Shown: in pieces, positions 32,111 to 43,782 of the stretch
How positions within the stretch are numbered: position 1 is the stretch's first letter
Layout: each line of letters begins with the position of its first letter
DNA from: Inia geoffrensis
Taxonomy: Eukaryota; Chordata; Mammalia; Artiodactyla; Iniidae
DNA length: 64,000 nt
Direction of reading: 5' to 3'
NCBI GenBank assembly: GCA_036417435.1
Contig: CM070913.1
Coordinates: 5,244,680 to 5,308,679 of the forward strand
Notes under the pieces: generated by a model
The model's database searches: none
What the model was told of the DNA's origin: nothing
What the model saw: the letters and a program-made list of their open reading frames with translations, nothing else
Position numbers and translations under genes: made by a program

Positions 32111-33289
32111 GGAAACATAAACCTTTTTAAAAAATCATCCTTTTAGTTAAATCTGGATGTCTTTTATTATGATAGAGGTTGGACGTTTAAAAACATAGAT
32201 GACTTTCTTCTTTGTTAAACGCCTCTGTGTAGCTCGTGCCTGCCTTTCAGGTGGGGTACACAGTTCAGGCAGTAGTGTGTGTTGTGTGCTCTCCTTAGGA
32301 GAATAAATTTGGAAATCGGACCCACCTGAGCGTGCCATCCCCTTGTTGGTGTGATGATGGGCAAGTTTTTTGCCCTCATCAAGCTCCAGTGTTCTTTCGT
32401 CTAAGACACTTAACACTGTAGACGGTTAACATCTTTGACACCCAGTGATGGTCAGTGTCTGTCGGCTCCCCAGCTGGCCTGGACCATCGCCACAGGCTTT
32501 CCTCCATCCATCCTGAGCTGTGCCCGCCAGACCCCGCTCCCCCGCGCTGTCCCTCTCAGCACACTTTCCCAGGTCCACGATGAGTTGCACCAAAGTAGCT
32601 ACGGGTCACGTCCCAATAAAGCTTCTGCGAGTTCTCTGAGGGCAGAGTCCATATGGGCGCCGCCCACGTCCAACACCGCAGCAGATACACAGCAAATAAT
32701 TAAGGGAACATTGTGATGCACAGAACGTCATGAGTCCTGGGACTTGCACAGCAGTCCTGGGAGATGGGGTAGCTCTGCAGCACCCACAGCAGGTGTCAAG
32801 GCACCCCAGGGCTCCATGGGATATGCTTAATTTTTTAGGGCAACACAGATATGTGTGGCATATATCACAAACCATGCAAACTATAAGCCAGAGGTAATTT
32901 GGCACTTCCATGTTGGATGGTGCTGTGTTTTTTCCAACGTTGTCATACTTGGGGGAAGCTGGGTTTTGGTGGGGGTTGCATTGGAAAGCAAGCAACCCAT
33001 GAAAATGAATGGAAATAAGATAACTGTGGCAGTGTCTCCACTGAGTCTGAGGCTGGGAAGCTATGCAGCGCAGAACAAGTGCAAATATCCTTAGGATTTT
33101 TGTTAGGATTTTTGTCTGTTAGGATTTGCTATAATTGAAGAATGGAATCAAATTTTTACTCGCTTTTTCCAGTATGTTTATGCTATTTTCAAACAGCTAC
33201 GAAGTTGTTAGGATATCAGTACTAATGAAGATGTTTGGATCCAACCACTTAATACACTGAACTGCTAACTATCCCTTTTTTTTTTAATC
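32111..33289. other. Unannotated unique sequence
   Basis: Contains three close copies of GTTAGGATTTTT-like text at 33090-33128 (small tandem duplication). No gene or family was recognised. The 129-codon minus frame 32606-32995 has no domain. Confidence 0.45.
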
Positions 33290-33460
33290 CCAAAGTTCTA
33301 ATTTATCCTTGCCTGCCTTTCCCCTTTGGTAACCCTAAGTTTGTTTTCTATGTCTGTGGGTCTATTTCTGTTTTGTAAATAAGTTCATTTGTTTTTTTTT
33401 TTTTTTTTTTAGATTCCTCATATAAGTGATATCATGTGACTTTTTGTCTATCTCTGGAAT
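33290..33460 (-). mobile_element. L1 3' end fragment, antisense
   Basis: TTCCCCTTTGGTAACCCTAA, GTTTGTTTTCTATGTCTGTG, TTTCTGTTTTGTAAATAAGT and TTAGATTCCTCATATAAGTG then ATATCATGTG is the antisense 3' UTR order of mammalian L1. An internal 18-base T-run lies at about 33392-33410. Confidence 0.85.
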
Positions 33461-33561
33461 GTTAACTATTTCTTTTGGCTTAGGTGCATTTTGAAAAAAT
33501 TACTGAGACATTAGGGGCACCAGGAACTGAGAACGTTTGGGAACCTCTTGAAATAATCTAA

Positions 33562-33625
33562 TTTGGTGGTCCTTAACCAGGTGACTTTGCCTGCTAAGGG
33601 AACATTCATAGTTTACTGATGCCAA
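33562..33625 (+). mobile_element. Possible MER5A-like hAT fragment, sense
   Basis: TTGGTGGTCCTTAACCAGGT followed by GACTTTGCCTGCTAAGGGAAC resembles the left end of MER5A (...GTGGTTCTCAACC..., TTTTGCCCCC..GGGACATT). Only about 60 bases align. Confidence 0.45.
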
Positions 33626-34814
33626 ATATGAATTCCATTGTTCCATAAAAGTCTAGCCATAGATTTGCACACTCTGAGTCCCTGATGGCTTTCTGACACT
33701 TATGATTTGTATATGATCTATGGGAGATCTTTATCAACAAATAAATGAACAAGCAGAGATGTAACAAACCATGCGCTTACAGCACTAAGACAAACATCTT
33801 ACAGTGACAGCTGTAGCTAACGGGAAGGGCATATTCCAAGTGTGTCAAATCTTACGAAACCATTTAAAGTATAAAGAATGAGAAACAACATTCCTGTCTC
33901 TGACTTGGCTTATTTCTGATGAAGGTATAGATATAGCAAGCCGAGATTTTCCTCTGGGCTTCCCTGAGGTATAACGTCTGTATTTTGTAACAAAGAATGA
34001 TTTAACCCGACATGCTTTACATGATCCTATTCAGGGCCTTGGGCTGATAAGAAAAGCATTAATCATAAATATGAGAAACTAATACTTTAAGTCCTTACTC
34101 TGAGGATCCCATTAGTCTCCTGTCCCAGGACTAATTACATACAGTCAAGGAGGCTCATTCATGTAAATATGTGTTTTGTCAGTAATGCAAAACCTGATCT
34201 TGGCCTTGAAACTTCAGCTCCGTTTATTCATGCAAAATTTATGTGGGATCAAGTGGAAACGACCAGGTCTAGCATAATTAAGAAGCTGATGGGAATGGGA
34301 TAGACGTTGCTATTCAGTCGGCTTCCCTGTCGTCTTAATTAAAATACGAAAATTTCCCAAGTGTAACATGTTTGAGAGATTTTAAAGATAATCGTTTCTT
34401 CCAAATCACATAAAGTGTTCTCTGAGAATAATACAGATACTATTCTTAATAGGTCATCGTAACAATATGATGACTCACCTTAATTAGGAAAAATCATTTA
34501 GACCATCAGTGGCCTGCACACATGTACTGTGAATATTTTCATTCTCTCGAATCTAAACACGTGTGTGCATACTGTGTATGGAAATAGAGGGAACAGTGTT
34601 GAGAAGGGTGGAAGGGAGTAAACACTGCGCTCAAACGTTGCCATGTCAGTTGGGAACCCCACCGGGGAGGAAAACTATATCACACAGAAGTCTGAGAAGA
34701 TTGCCTAACATTTACCTCCTGTAAGTGGGAAACGTGTAAGTGAGATGCTGATAATGAAGAGGGTTGTGGCCACGGGGGAAGGAGATGGCTTCTGGGCCTT
34801 ACAACCATCTCACA
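33626..34814. promoter_or_regulatory. Repeat-poor block, candidate enhancer-like DNA at 34040-34520
   Basis: No repeat is recognisable. Homeodomain-like TAATTA sites lie at 34275, TTAATTAA at 34335 and TTAATTAG at 34480, with an AP-1-like TGACTCA at 34471-34477 just before the last. Octamer-like ATGTAAAT is at 34161 and ATGCAAAA near 34230. This resembles long conserved noncoding elements near developmental genes, but conservation is not measured and AT-rich DNA gives such motifs by chance. Confidence 0.28.
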
Positions 34815-34985
34815 CGCCAATGACTTTTTTCTACTGTGGTAAAATTCACATAAATAAAACTGGACATTTTACCATTTTCAAGGGTCCAAAATCAGTGTCA
34901 TTCTCAGTATTGCACAACCGTACCACCATGTAGTTTCCGAACATTTTCATCACCACTAAAGGAAACCCCCTACCCATTAGCCAAT
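34815..34985 (-). mobile_element. L1 3' UTR fragment, antisense
   Basis: GTGGTAAAATTCACATAAAT, ATTTTACCATTTTCAAGGGT, CAGTGTCATTCTCAGTATTG, CACAACCGTACCACCATG and AACATTTTCATCACCACTAA then CCCCCTACCCATTAG give the antisense L1M 3' order. Confidence 0.85.
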
Positions 34986-36135
34986 GTACTTTTGGTTGGA
35001 ATTTTTCTTATGGTGAATATGATTTACTCATAAAATACTCTAATCCATGGCAAACTGTTGTAAAATGGTTCTGCTGTGTTCATTCATTTAATGATTCTAG
35101 ATTTGAGAGTCATGTCAAGTTATTTAAGTATTGTACTGAGAATCAGGTCACTATCAAAAGACTTCAGTGATCTTTGTTTTACATGATTTGGGGGTAAAAT
35201 AATCTATAACCGACAACAAAGCTTAAATACGTCTGGGAAGCAAACAGCAATATACGAGGCTTAAAACGCAATATTAGAGGCTGCTTAGCAGCTAAAGGGA
35301 GTTTATACTGAAGAATGGTGGATGTAATTTCTTTGGAAAAATTTATAAGCAAAAGGATTGAATTTAATCTAATATCACCACTAAAGCCTGTGACAATCTT
35401 AGGCAGCATTTAGGTGGTACCTTGGGCCAAGAAGATGATCCTGAATTAGCATAGCATACAAATCAGCTTTTCGATTTTTATCAGATTATCTGCATTACTG
35501 GCTAACGCTGATGTATTCACTCACATGCGATAAGCACTCTCCAGCATCATATTGCTGTGGTGTAAAATATCCTCAAAGCACATTTTAATTGTTTTAACAA
35601 GGTAAAGTATGCTATTTCTGCATGGATAATATTATCAGTATTACATTGAAACTCTTCATTTATTATCCCTGATGCTATTTAAAAGAGATGTTAACAGAAT
35701 AATTCATTCTCCTCCCATGACCTTGGTCAGGAGCACATGATGGTTCATATTCATTATGCTGAGCTCAGAGAGGCTTCGGTTATAACATCACTTACTTTAT
35801 ATTCTGAAGAAGGCTCCGGGGAAAAGTTGCTCTCATGCATTAGACTTCTATCTAAATCACAATATTTGAAGACAAGTGGGGATGGCAGCTAACTATTAAA
35901 CAACTCCTCTGTGTACTCGTGGCTCTTCCAGAGACATAAATGAAAGAGCTAAATCCCAGGGACCTCATCCAGAAACACAATTTACCTGTGCAAATTCAGT
36001 AGCATTTACATGCTACATGGCGGGATTTACATTGGATTTAAAATCCTGCTTAAATGGCGTAACAGGCGTCAACCACACAGCCCATCATAGAGCCGTGGGT
36101 GCCTTCCTCATAACTATTTGGGAAGACGAGGACAG
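34986..36135. other. Repeat-poor AT-rich unique sequence
   Basis: No repeat or gene was recognised. A minus-strand CCAAGGTCA (plus 35718-35726) is an exact NR5A/ERR-type half-site. Several TAATT and GATAA motifs occur at 35430-35700. Possible regulatory DNA, weakly supported. Confidence 0.3.
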
Positions 36136-36378
36136 CAACTACCCTTTTTTTTTTTTTTTTTTTTTTTTTTTGCGGCACACGGGCCTCTCACTGTCGTGGC
36201 CCCTCCCGTTGCGGAGCACAGGCTCCGGACGCGCAGGCTCAGCGGCCATGGCTCACGGGCCCAGCCGCTCCGCGGCATGTGGGATCTTCCCGGACCGGGG
36301 CACGAACCCGCGTCCCCCGCATCGGCAGGCAGACTCTCAACAACTGCGCCACCAGGGAAGCCCCAACAACTACCTTTT
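36136..36378 (-). mobile_element. CHR-2-type SINE, antisense, with target-site duplication
   Basis: The element is about 36149-36363. CAACTACC followed by C/T-run at 36136 matches CAACTACCTTTT at 36367. The T-tail is about 27 bases and the body is full length. Frames of 92-123 codons in both directions belong to this copy. Confidence 0.95.
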
Positions 36379-36434
36379 AAAAGTGTAAGCACCTACTGTC
36401 TTTGGCTATATCTACCCTCCGTTTGAACACAAGC

Positions 36435-36436
<2 letters not shown>

Positions 36437-36471
<35 letters not shown>
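36437..36471. repeat. (GT)17 microsatellite
   Basis: Uninterrupted GT run. Confidence 0.97.
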
Positions 36472-36472
<1 letters not shown>

Positions 36473-37064
36473 ACGAATTAGCAAATTCATGCAAGGGATG
36501 TAGGGGATACATGTGATGAGACATACATGCTAAGGAAAAAAGTCTCCTTTCTTTTTCTACAAGGAAGCTCCAATAAATCTATAATTTAGCTTATCACAAA
36601 GATGGGCATATATACAACACAATTAATGACTTTGAAATGCCAATATTTTTCATCAGTGAACTAGACTGGCCATGGTTTTACTATAATATCATTCTTCAGG
36701 AGTACTTTAAAAAGTGCCTGGGGATCTTGAAATGGACTGGATAATTTAAATGTATGGTCTTCACAGAGCAGATATTGCTGGGACACGTGATAAGTACAAA
36801 TCTGAAGTTTAGAGCTAAGAGGGACAGGCTAAGTCTATTTTTCAGAGAAGTAAATCAAATGCAACAGATAAGTGACATAACAACGTCACTTAACTAAGAG
36901 GTAGTTAGTAAAAATTCACAGTAAATGCCTGATAAATACATGGGCAGCTCATGAGTTTAGTGTGAGATATGTAGGGAGGAGATGGCAAACAGGGAGGAGA
37001 TGTATAGAAGTTCAGAATGAAGCTCTAGTGAGGTCGCTCCTCCCTCCACTACTCAAATAGTCTA
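36472..37064. other. Unannotated unique sequence
   Basis: A stretch at about 36830-36910 weakly resembles an antisense MIR core, too weak to call. Nothing else was recognised. Confidence 0.4.
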
Positions 37065-37405
37065 GTGGAGGAACTGGTCAGGCTGGTGGTGCTGGTGCTG
37101 TTGGTATTACCGAGATGTGGTATCAGTTGTGGTGTAAATGGTATTGGATGTTATGGCGGTGGTGGCGGTGGAGGTGTTGGTGTTGGCGGCAGTGGTGGTG
37201 ATGCTGTTGGCATTGCTGATGATGTGGTGTTGGTGGTGGTGGAGATGGTAGGAGTGTTGGTGGTGATGGTGGTATTGGATGTTATGGCAGTGGAGGTGTT
37301 GGTGTTGGCAGCGGTGGTGGTGATGCTCTTGGCATTGCTGATGATGTGGTGTTGGTGGTGGTGTTGGTGGTATTGGACTTAACGGTGTTGGTGTTGGTAG
37401 TGGTG
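37065..37405. repeat. GGTGNT-type minisatellite with a tandem 122-131 bp duplication
   Basis: G/T-rich triplet-like array (GGT, GTT, GAT, GGC). The phrase GTATTGGATGTTATGGC begins at 37141 and again at 37272, and CATTGCTGATGATGTGGTGT begins at 37211 and 37333, so a longer unit was duplicated with a small internal length change. The 105-codon plus frame is a Val/Gly/Leu-rich artefact and the minus frames are His/Thr-rich artefacts. Confidence 0.92.
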
Positions 37406-37469
37406 GGTTTATAAAAGACTGAGGAAGGTAAAAAGAAAGAAGGTCTTTCAAGTTGTCTAAGAAACAAAG

Positions 37470-37680
37470 TAAAGGCCTCTGTATCCCTGGGTCCCTCATC
37501 TCTGGAGTCAACAAACCTCGGATCCTGTAGTATGCTTACAACTTGTGATTCATTGAATCCGAGGATGCTGAACCGTGGATGCAGACAGAGGCCTATGTGT
37601 GGGACTTGAGCACCTGTGGATTTTGGTATCTGTGGTGGGTCCTGGAACCAATCCCCACCGATACCAAGGGCAACTGTCAA
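37470..37680 (-). mobile_element. TcMar-Tigger-type DNA transposon end, antisense
   Basis: GATTCATTGAATCCGAGGAT, GCTGAACCGTGGATGC, GGGACTTGAGCACCTGTGGA, TTTTGGTATCTGTGGTGGGT, CCTGGAACCAATCCCCACCG and ATACCAAGGGCAACTGT follow the terminal part of a Tigger-type element as I recall it. It is directly next to the GGT minisatellite, which may sit inside or beside the transposon. No transposase frame remains. Confidence 0.75.
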
Positions 37681-38208
37681 AAGCTCTGTGGTTTCTGTGA
37701 ACGTCTCTAATGAGCAGCCTGTCCCAAGCTTCCTCCTGTGTGTAGATGGGCTTAGGCAGGGCAGCAGTGCTGAGCTGTCAGTGTTTTGTTTTGTTTACCC
37801 TCCTCTAAATCCTCTGTGAATGAGAAAGGGAAATTACAAAGTCTAAACCTTCCAAGAAGCTGAATATCCTGATTTTTTTTAAGTGTACAAGTGTGTAATG
37901 GATGGCAGTGAGAAAGGAAATATGATGTGTTATAAACGTGGAATCAAAGGACAAACTCTCAAAATACAGATCTAAAATGAACTGTCATAACTGACATTTT
38001 TATAACATTAAAAGACAATAATTTAAAGTCAGTATCAAGTCTTCTGCCTTTGTAAGGACTTATTTAATATTAAGCACATTATTGAAGGCACAATACTATG
38101 AAGAATATGTAAAACCTTTTATCCTGAACTTACACACTGCCAGTATCACCTCTTTGATCTTGGCCACTTTTAAGAGGTACGAAATGTAATTATTTTACTC
38201 TCTCTTGG
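37681..38208. other. Unannotated unique sequence
   Basis: Nothing recognised. Confidence 0.45.
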
Positions 38209-38427
38209 TCTTTGGAACCTGGATTCCAATATCAGCACTGACATGCACTAAAGAAAAGTGTGTAGTTTTTGACCATTTGGTATCTTAATTTTCTTATCAT
38301 AAAAATTGGGGAGAACACTATTCCACTTAAAAGGCAGTGCGAGAGTTCTTGCTAAACGTAATAGCATATATCCGAGTTGTTTATCATAGCACCTGGAACA
38401 TAGCAGCTGATCAATAAATGCTAATCT
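38209..38427 (+). mobile_element. MIR SINE, sense
   Basis: TCTTTGGAACCTGGATTCCA, ATCTTAATTTTCTTATCATA then AAAATTGGGGAGAA, and the end CATAGCACCTGGAACATAGC followed by TGATCAATAAATGCTAA give the MIR order with decay. Confidence 0.85.
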
Positions 38428-39792
38428 CTACCCCTTTCCCTGATAAAGCATCCAGGGCACATAAAGAGGAGGACGACTTTTCCACCATTATTCATCAAAG
38501 TAAAAAGAACTGTGGACCTGGACACAGAATATGTTGAGGCCCGCCTTGGTCTTGAACATTATTCAATTTTGCTTCAGTTTTAACAAATTTAATAAACATG
38601 TGTCAATTTGTTTTACAGGGAGTCATGCAATACCAAGAATTACATCTGCTTTGGGAAATAAAATTAATGCAACAGTCACCTGTATTGAGCTGTTTCATTA
38701 TTTTGATTTCTATACACTTACTTTACTTTTTGTTCTCCTTTCTGGTTTTTAAAACCCACTGGCATTTTTTGCTAGGTGATGTTTACTAGAAAAGAAAGGC
38801 AAGATTGACATTCAATATTTCACAGAGACTGTTTATCCACACCTTTCAGTGAATTGTGTACTCAAACCCCAGGTCCACCCAGAACTGGGGGGTTCCACGA
38901 GCAGGGACCCTCGCTCGAGGCATTTGCAACTCGGCATTTTCTCAGTCTCAGTGTCTGTTGAATTGAACTGAATTCAAGGGAATGTAGCACAGAGAGTATT
39001 TTATATGACGCTAGAAATAATCTTCACAGAAGCTGGCAAATAGAACTATCTTATTGTAGGAAACCGTGTTTTCTACCCACATAAAAATTTGAAATACGCA
39101 TTTTGAAAAGTTACCGCTGATAGAAAAAGGCCAGCTTAGAATTGTGATAATCTGCCACTTATGGGCATAAAACCACAACTGGTCAAATTGCAATTGATAA
39201 ATAATAGTAAGGCATGATGGGCCACCATTACGAGGATCAACTCTTGACAATTCAGAAAAAAATACGTTAATGTTCTAAAACAACAGTGTCCAGAATACCA
39301 GCATTGCCATGGAAATTCTAACCTTGATTTGTGTGGCTTCTGAGCTCATAGACAGTGTATGCAATGTTTTAGGGGAAGAGAGAGTACACTTATGCTTAAA
39401 AGGCATTTCATAAGTTTGGATTTTACTGTTTTTAGATCTATCGAGTCACCCCTTTGGGGACTATTTGAAAATACGTGACAGCGGAAAATGTGAGCCTAAT
39501 GGTATTGCAGAGACAGGAGCAAATTGCTCTTTTGAGGGTGCGGGGGATTGAAGAGGTGTATATTAACCCTTTCAAGACCCGCGGGCAGATTTCCTCTATG
39601 GATGTTAAAAAGCTTAGTGCCCCCAAACTTTTAAAATAGATCTCCCAATGTGATCAATGACTGTTAAATCCAGTGCCTTGAGAACTCGTTCTGTTTCCAG
39701 GTCTGCAAAAAAAGCACCTTTTTCTGTGTGTGTTTTCTCCTAAAGAATATAAATATATACACTAAAAACTTTGCTTAAAATATATATATATA
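38428..39792. other. Unannotated unique sequence
   Basis: AT-rich. No repeat, gene or RNA was recognised. Confidence 0.45.
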
Positions 39793-39992
39793 TTTTTTTT
39801 GCAGTACGCGGGCCTCTCACTGCTGTGGCCTCTCCCGTTGCGGAGCACAGGCTCCGGAAGCGCAGGCTCAGCGGCCACGGCTCATGGGCCCAGCCGCTCC
39901 GTGGCACGTGGGATCCTCCTGGACCGGGGCACGAATCCGTGTCCCCTGCATCGGCAGGCGGACTCCCAACCACTGCACCACCAGGGAAGCCC
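39793..39992 (-). mobile_element. CHR-2-type SINE, antisense
   Basis: The body is 39801-39992, with a short T-tail merging into a (TA)n run at about 39780-39792. The B-box complement is GGCACGAATCC, one change from the intact copies, and GATCCTCCTGGACC replaces GATCTTCCCGGACC, a variant shared with the copy at 50451-50680. I see no clear target duplication. Confidence 0.93.
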
Positions 39993-40621
39993 TCTATTGT
40001 TTTTTTAATACTTCGATGATGTGCTAATCTCCAAAGATTTTTTTAAATGAAGGTATTGTTTAGGTCATATAACTTAATGCTTTCCTGATCTCACAATTTT
40101 AGGATATCTGCAACTCTGTGCATATTATCAAGGGAGAATCTTGAACATAACCCCTAGGAAATATTGCTTTGTACTGCTATGTAGTCAAGCCAATAGCCAA
40201 TTTTCTGACCCATAAATGTGTTAGCTGACCACATGTAAATATCCTGAGTAAATTGCACTAAATATTGGATCTATGACCACCTTTGTGCGCTTTATCTTCC
40301 TTCTGTTTTATCCTCACTCTACCTTAGAGTATTGATTATAGCACCCCAATGAGTAGTGGACAGTCCGTGCTTTATTCCACACAGTTGGTTGTGGACACAG
40401 ACAGCTCAGAGGAGCCCCTGACATCCCCCCTTTTCTTTGTCTCCTAAACTCAACCCTTTGTTATATTTTGAGTCCAGGCAATCGGGGACTTTCCACGATT
40501 CCTTTATTTTTTGCTGCCTTATCACTCAACCACTGAGCATACTACTATTTACAAAATAAAAGTGCTTTAAGGGAAGCAAATGCACAGCATTATTGAAGGC
40601 TTTAAGAAAGAACTAATCCAT
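39993..40621. other. Unannotated unique sequence
   Basis: Nothing recognised. Confidence 0.45.
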
Positions 40622-40805
40622 TTTTACAAATATTTACTGAGGCATTTTCGCTATGCTTGGATACAGCTGGGAACAAAAGAGAAACTCCTGGCCCTCGAAG
40701 ATCTTACATTCTAGTGGGAGGAAGACAGATAACTAGAAATGTGAGTAAGTGGATTATATCACACATGAGAGGGTGAGAGTATATGAGAGAAATAGGCAGA
40801 AGGGG
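40622..40805 (-). mobile_element. L2 LINE 3' end, antisense
   Basis: AAATATTTACTGAGGC, GGATACAGCTGGGAACAAAA, CTGGCCCTCGAAGATCTTAC and ATTCTAGTGGGAGGAAGACAG then ATAACTAG is the classic antisense L2 3' order. Confidence 0.85.
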
Positions 40806-41824
40806 CTCGGACACAACCATACTTCAAAGGCCTCCCAGTTTGCTTTTTGTCCCATAGCATAGATTTACTTCTTTGTAACATAATTTTGGCCACGTTCTCC
40901 TCTGATAGGTACAGAGCATGGATAAGGTTGATTTTTAGGTCACGTTGTCCGAATCACACTGAAAATACATATGAGTCTTGGACAGATTTGTTTGTCCTGA
41001 ATACGCTTGATATGCTTTTCTGACTGACAATATTTTTCATCATCATCCAATATTCTGACATGACAAAGGCTGGCGCACATTCCTGTCCTTACACAGTGCC
41101 TTGATAGTGGCTCCTAAAAGGGATTCATGATCCTTGTTCAGTATCTACACCATACACATAGGTAGAGCATCCCTTCTGATCACTGCCGTAGCCCCTCATA
41201 GCCACGTCTGATGCCTGCTATTCTGCGTATTGTAGTCTACGCTCACTCAGAACGCATCTCATCCTGGCAACAGCTGGCAGAATTTGTGCCGCAGGACACT
41301 CTGCTCTTAGGCTAGACCTGTGCCTGCCTTTATGTTAAAAGTGTCTTTCAACATGAAATAAAAACTCTAAAAAACCGTTACTTCAATTATCTCCGCCTTC
41401 AGTCAATAATAATTAAAAATATTACCCTAACTTCTCTCCTTCTTCAATTCAAGACACATCGTTATTCTGTAGATAACAGAGGAAAAGATGAAACTGGCCT
41501 CACTCAAACCATCCTACTTCCCTTAGTGTTTACTATATTTCTACAACGCAGGAACATGAATACACCTTTAGTCTGTTTATATTTTATAAGACAGTGTATT
41601 CCATAAATTTTCTAGACACCACATAAAAATATTTGCACTCTCATGTCTGTCCTCCAAGGGAGACAAACTATTTCTCCCTGTATACAGCATGTACTACATC
41701 CTCTTACTGAGGGTCCCCTGATACTTTCCTGCTCAAACGCATCGATTCAACAGCATCCATGTCTCAGGCACGTCGTGGGTCTAAGATCAGAGATCCTACC
41801 CTCAGCTCAATGGGCAGATGTTGG
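40806..41824. other. Unannotated unique sequence
   Basis: Nothing recognised. Confidence 0.45.
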
Positions 41825-42030
41825 CAACCAGCAAGAGGTAACACAACAATTACAAGACAGGGCGATAATCGCTATTCTGACCAGGAGGAGGAGGGCCTGA
41901 CCAAGACTGAGGGAGAAGTCGGACTGGAGATATTTATGAAGAGACGGACCAATAGCAGTGAATGTGGGGAAGACGACAGAGGTGGCGGAGTGAAGCCAGT
42001 GTCCCAGGGTCTGAACTGGTGGGAGACAGT
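41825..42030 (-). mobile_element. L2 LINE coding-region fragment, antisense
   Basis: CAACAATTACAAGACAGGGC, TATTCTGACCAGGAGGAGGA, GAAGTCGGACTGGAGATATT and AGCAGTGAATGTGGGG, then GGAGTGAAGCCAGTGTCCCAGG, follow the reverse complement of the L2 text around TGCAATAGCCTCCTAACTGG in order. The 85- and 93-codon frames across it are decayed LINE. Confidence 0.8.
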
Positions 42031-43237
42031 CTCGCTGTGAAGCTAGCGCAGCTGAATCATGAGTGCTGCAACATACACTTTTTCAAGGCTCCGTCCTACG
42101 TATTTAATTTATGCTTTTCCTTAAAGATCCACCCCCCCAATCAAATTGCTTAAGTTTCATGTGCTATAAATCCTGAATCCACCCCTGCACTTGAGAAATG
42201 ACATTCTCTACTGTAAGAATTGCAGAGGGAAAGCAAGTCTGGTGTGCATGGAGAGAAAGTACGTGTATCCTGGACTCCCGGATTGGAACTGCCTGTGGGA
42301 TTTAAAGATGGGAAGATCCACTCAAAAAGCCAGTTGGATTTTAAGGTATAGTCCTCAAGAGAGGAATAACCAAAGGAATAGATATGTGTGTCACTGGTAT
42401 ATAAATGATGGTTGAAGGCATTAGAAGGTAAAGTCTTCCTGTGGTTTATTCCTATAGCCTTTACATTTCCCAGCTACCTCGAACAGAAAAGTTATACAGA
42501 TGTAGGTAAAGATATAGAGATACCTATGAATTTATTTGGAAGAGGGGTTTTCTGCTGCTGGACCATACTCTGTGCCACCATTCTCACCTTGAAGATATGA
42601 AATGATGCCCTAAATTGGAATGCCTTACTATACGTCACATTGTCAGAGAAATTCTCAAACTAGAAGCAGGGTTTCCTGACTCTAATTTTGTGTTTTATAA
42701 TCAAGTATTGCCCATAAGGTCAGAATATCACTTAAAAACTAAAACAAACAAATGAAACTGTACCAGAAGAGCCTATTTGTTTCTTTGGATCATTTATAAA
42801 AAGCTATTAAGTAACATTAATTCTAACCCTGATCTCTAGGGATCCACGAAAATCAGTTTCCAGTCCCTTGATGAATGGATATTTAATGACATTTGGTATG
42901 AAACCTTATCAAAGGATTTTTGAAAGTCTAAATACATTTTGTCTGCAGCTCTCCTTCTGTACAATAATCTTTACCCACTCAACTAACACTAATGGCCTTT
43001 TTATTGTGCTATATGTTGTCGGAAAGGATCAGCCCAGGGAGGAAGAAAGAGGAGACAATAGCATAATAAATATGAGTAAACTGCAGAGAAACTAGAAAAG
43101 AAAGCGAAAAATGGATATTGAGGGAAAAGTTCAAATTAGGGCAGGTGTAGGAAAGCAAAAAGAGTGACCTCTGAAAGATGTAAAATAGTAAGAAAAAAGA
43201 TAAAATGTATTTTAAAAACTACTCATATGATTCATGG
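42031..43237. other. Unannotated unique sequence
   Basis: AT-rich with only short frames. No family was recognised. Confidence 0.45.
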
Positions 43238-43425
43238 ATCGCTTATTATGTGTCACACTGGGTAGGTACTAAAGCGTTTTGTACACTTTCTGCTTCAGAT
43301 GCCACTCAACAGAGGAGGGGTTTTGAATGTCAGAGACCTGAGTCACCCCTGCCAAGGTCAGCCACCTGGTAAGAGCTGAGTTGAGTTTTGAACCCAAGTT
43401 TGTCTCCAAAGTCCCAACTCTTGAT
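43238..43425 (-). mobile_element. MIR SINE, antisense
   Basis: CGCTTATTATGTGTCACACT, TTTTGTACACTTTCTGCTTC, GCCAAGGTCAGCCACCTGGT, AAGAGCTGAGTTGAGTTTTG and AACCCAAGTTTGTCTCCAAAG give the antisense MIR order. Confidence 0.9.
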
Positions 43426-43525
43426 CGGTAGCAGATTTAAGATCACTTCCAAAATTATGTTTGCATAATAATGCCTTTGCGAGGAAATAATGGTATTATC
43501 ACATTATAAAACTTTCCGTTGGTCA

Positions 43526-43622
43526 GATCTATGTATTTATCGATCTATCTACCTATGTGTGTATCTTCCATCTATCTGTCTGTCTATCCGTCCAACCATC
43601 TACCTAACTACTGTCATGATCA
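43526..43622. repeat. Degenerate (TATC/CATC)n tract
   Basis: Interrupted CTAT, CCAT and CTGT tetranucleotides. Confidence 0.85.
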
Positions 43623-43689
43623 TCACCATCCATCTCTGTCACGTTTATTTTCTGTCTCTCTCTTTCATAACAAAATGGACTAGGTGGGT

Positions 43690-43782
43690 AGGAGCCCTGT
43701 GAGTTTGGGCCAGTATATTCCTAGCTCCGAAACAGTGCCTGGCACACAGTAGGTATTCAAGACACACGCGTTGAATGAAGGG
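43690..43782 (+). mobile_element. L2 (or MIR-family) 3' end, sense
   Basis: AACAGTGCCTGGCACACAGT, AGGTATTCAAGAC and GTTGAATGAAGG match the common L2 3' terminus with its TGAATGAA tail. Confidence 0.8.

Noticed and set aside
33990..34060. GGGCTTCCCTGAGG near 33957 as another CHR-2 head
   Set aside because: No B-box, GC-rich body or A-tail follows; the match ends after about 12 bases.
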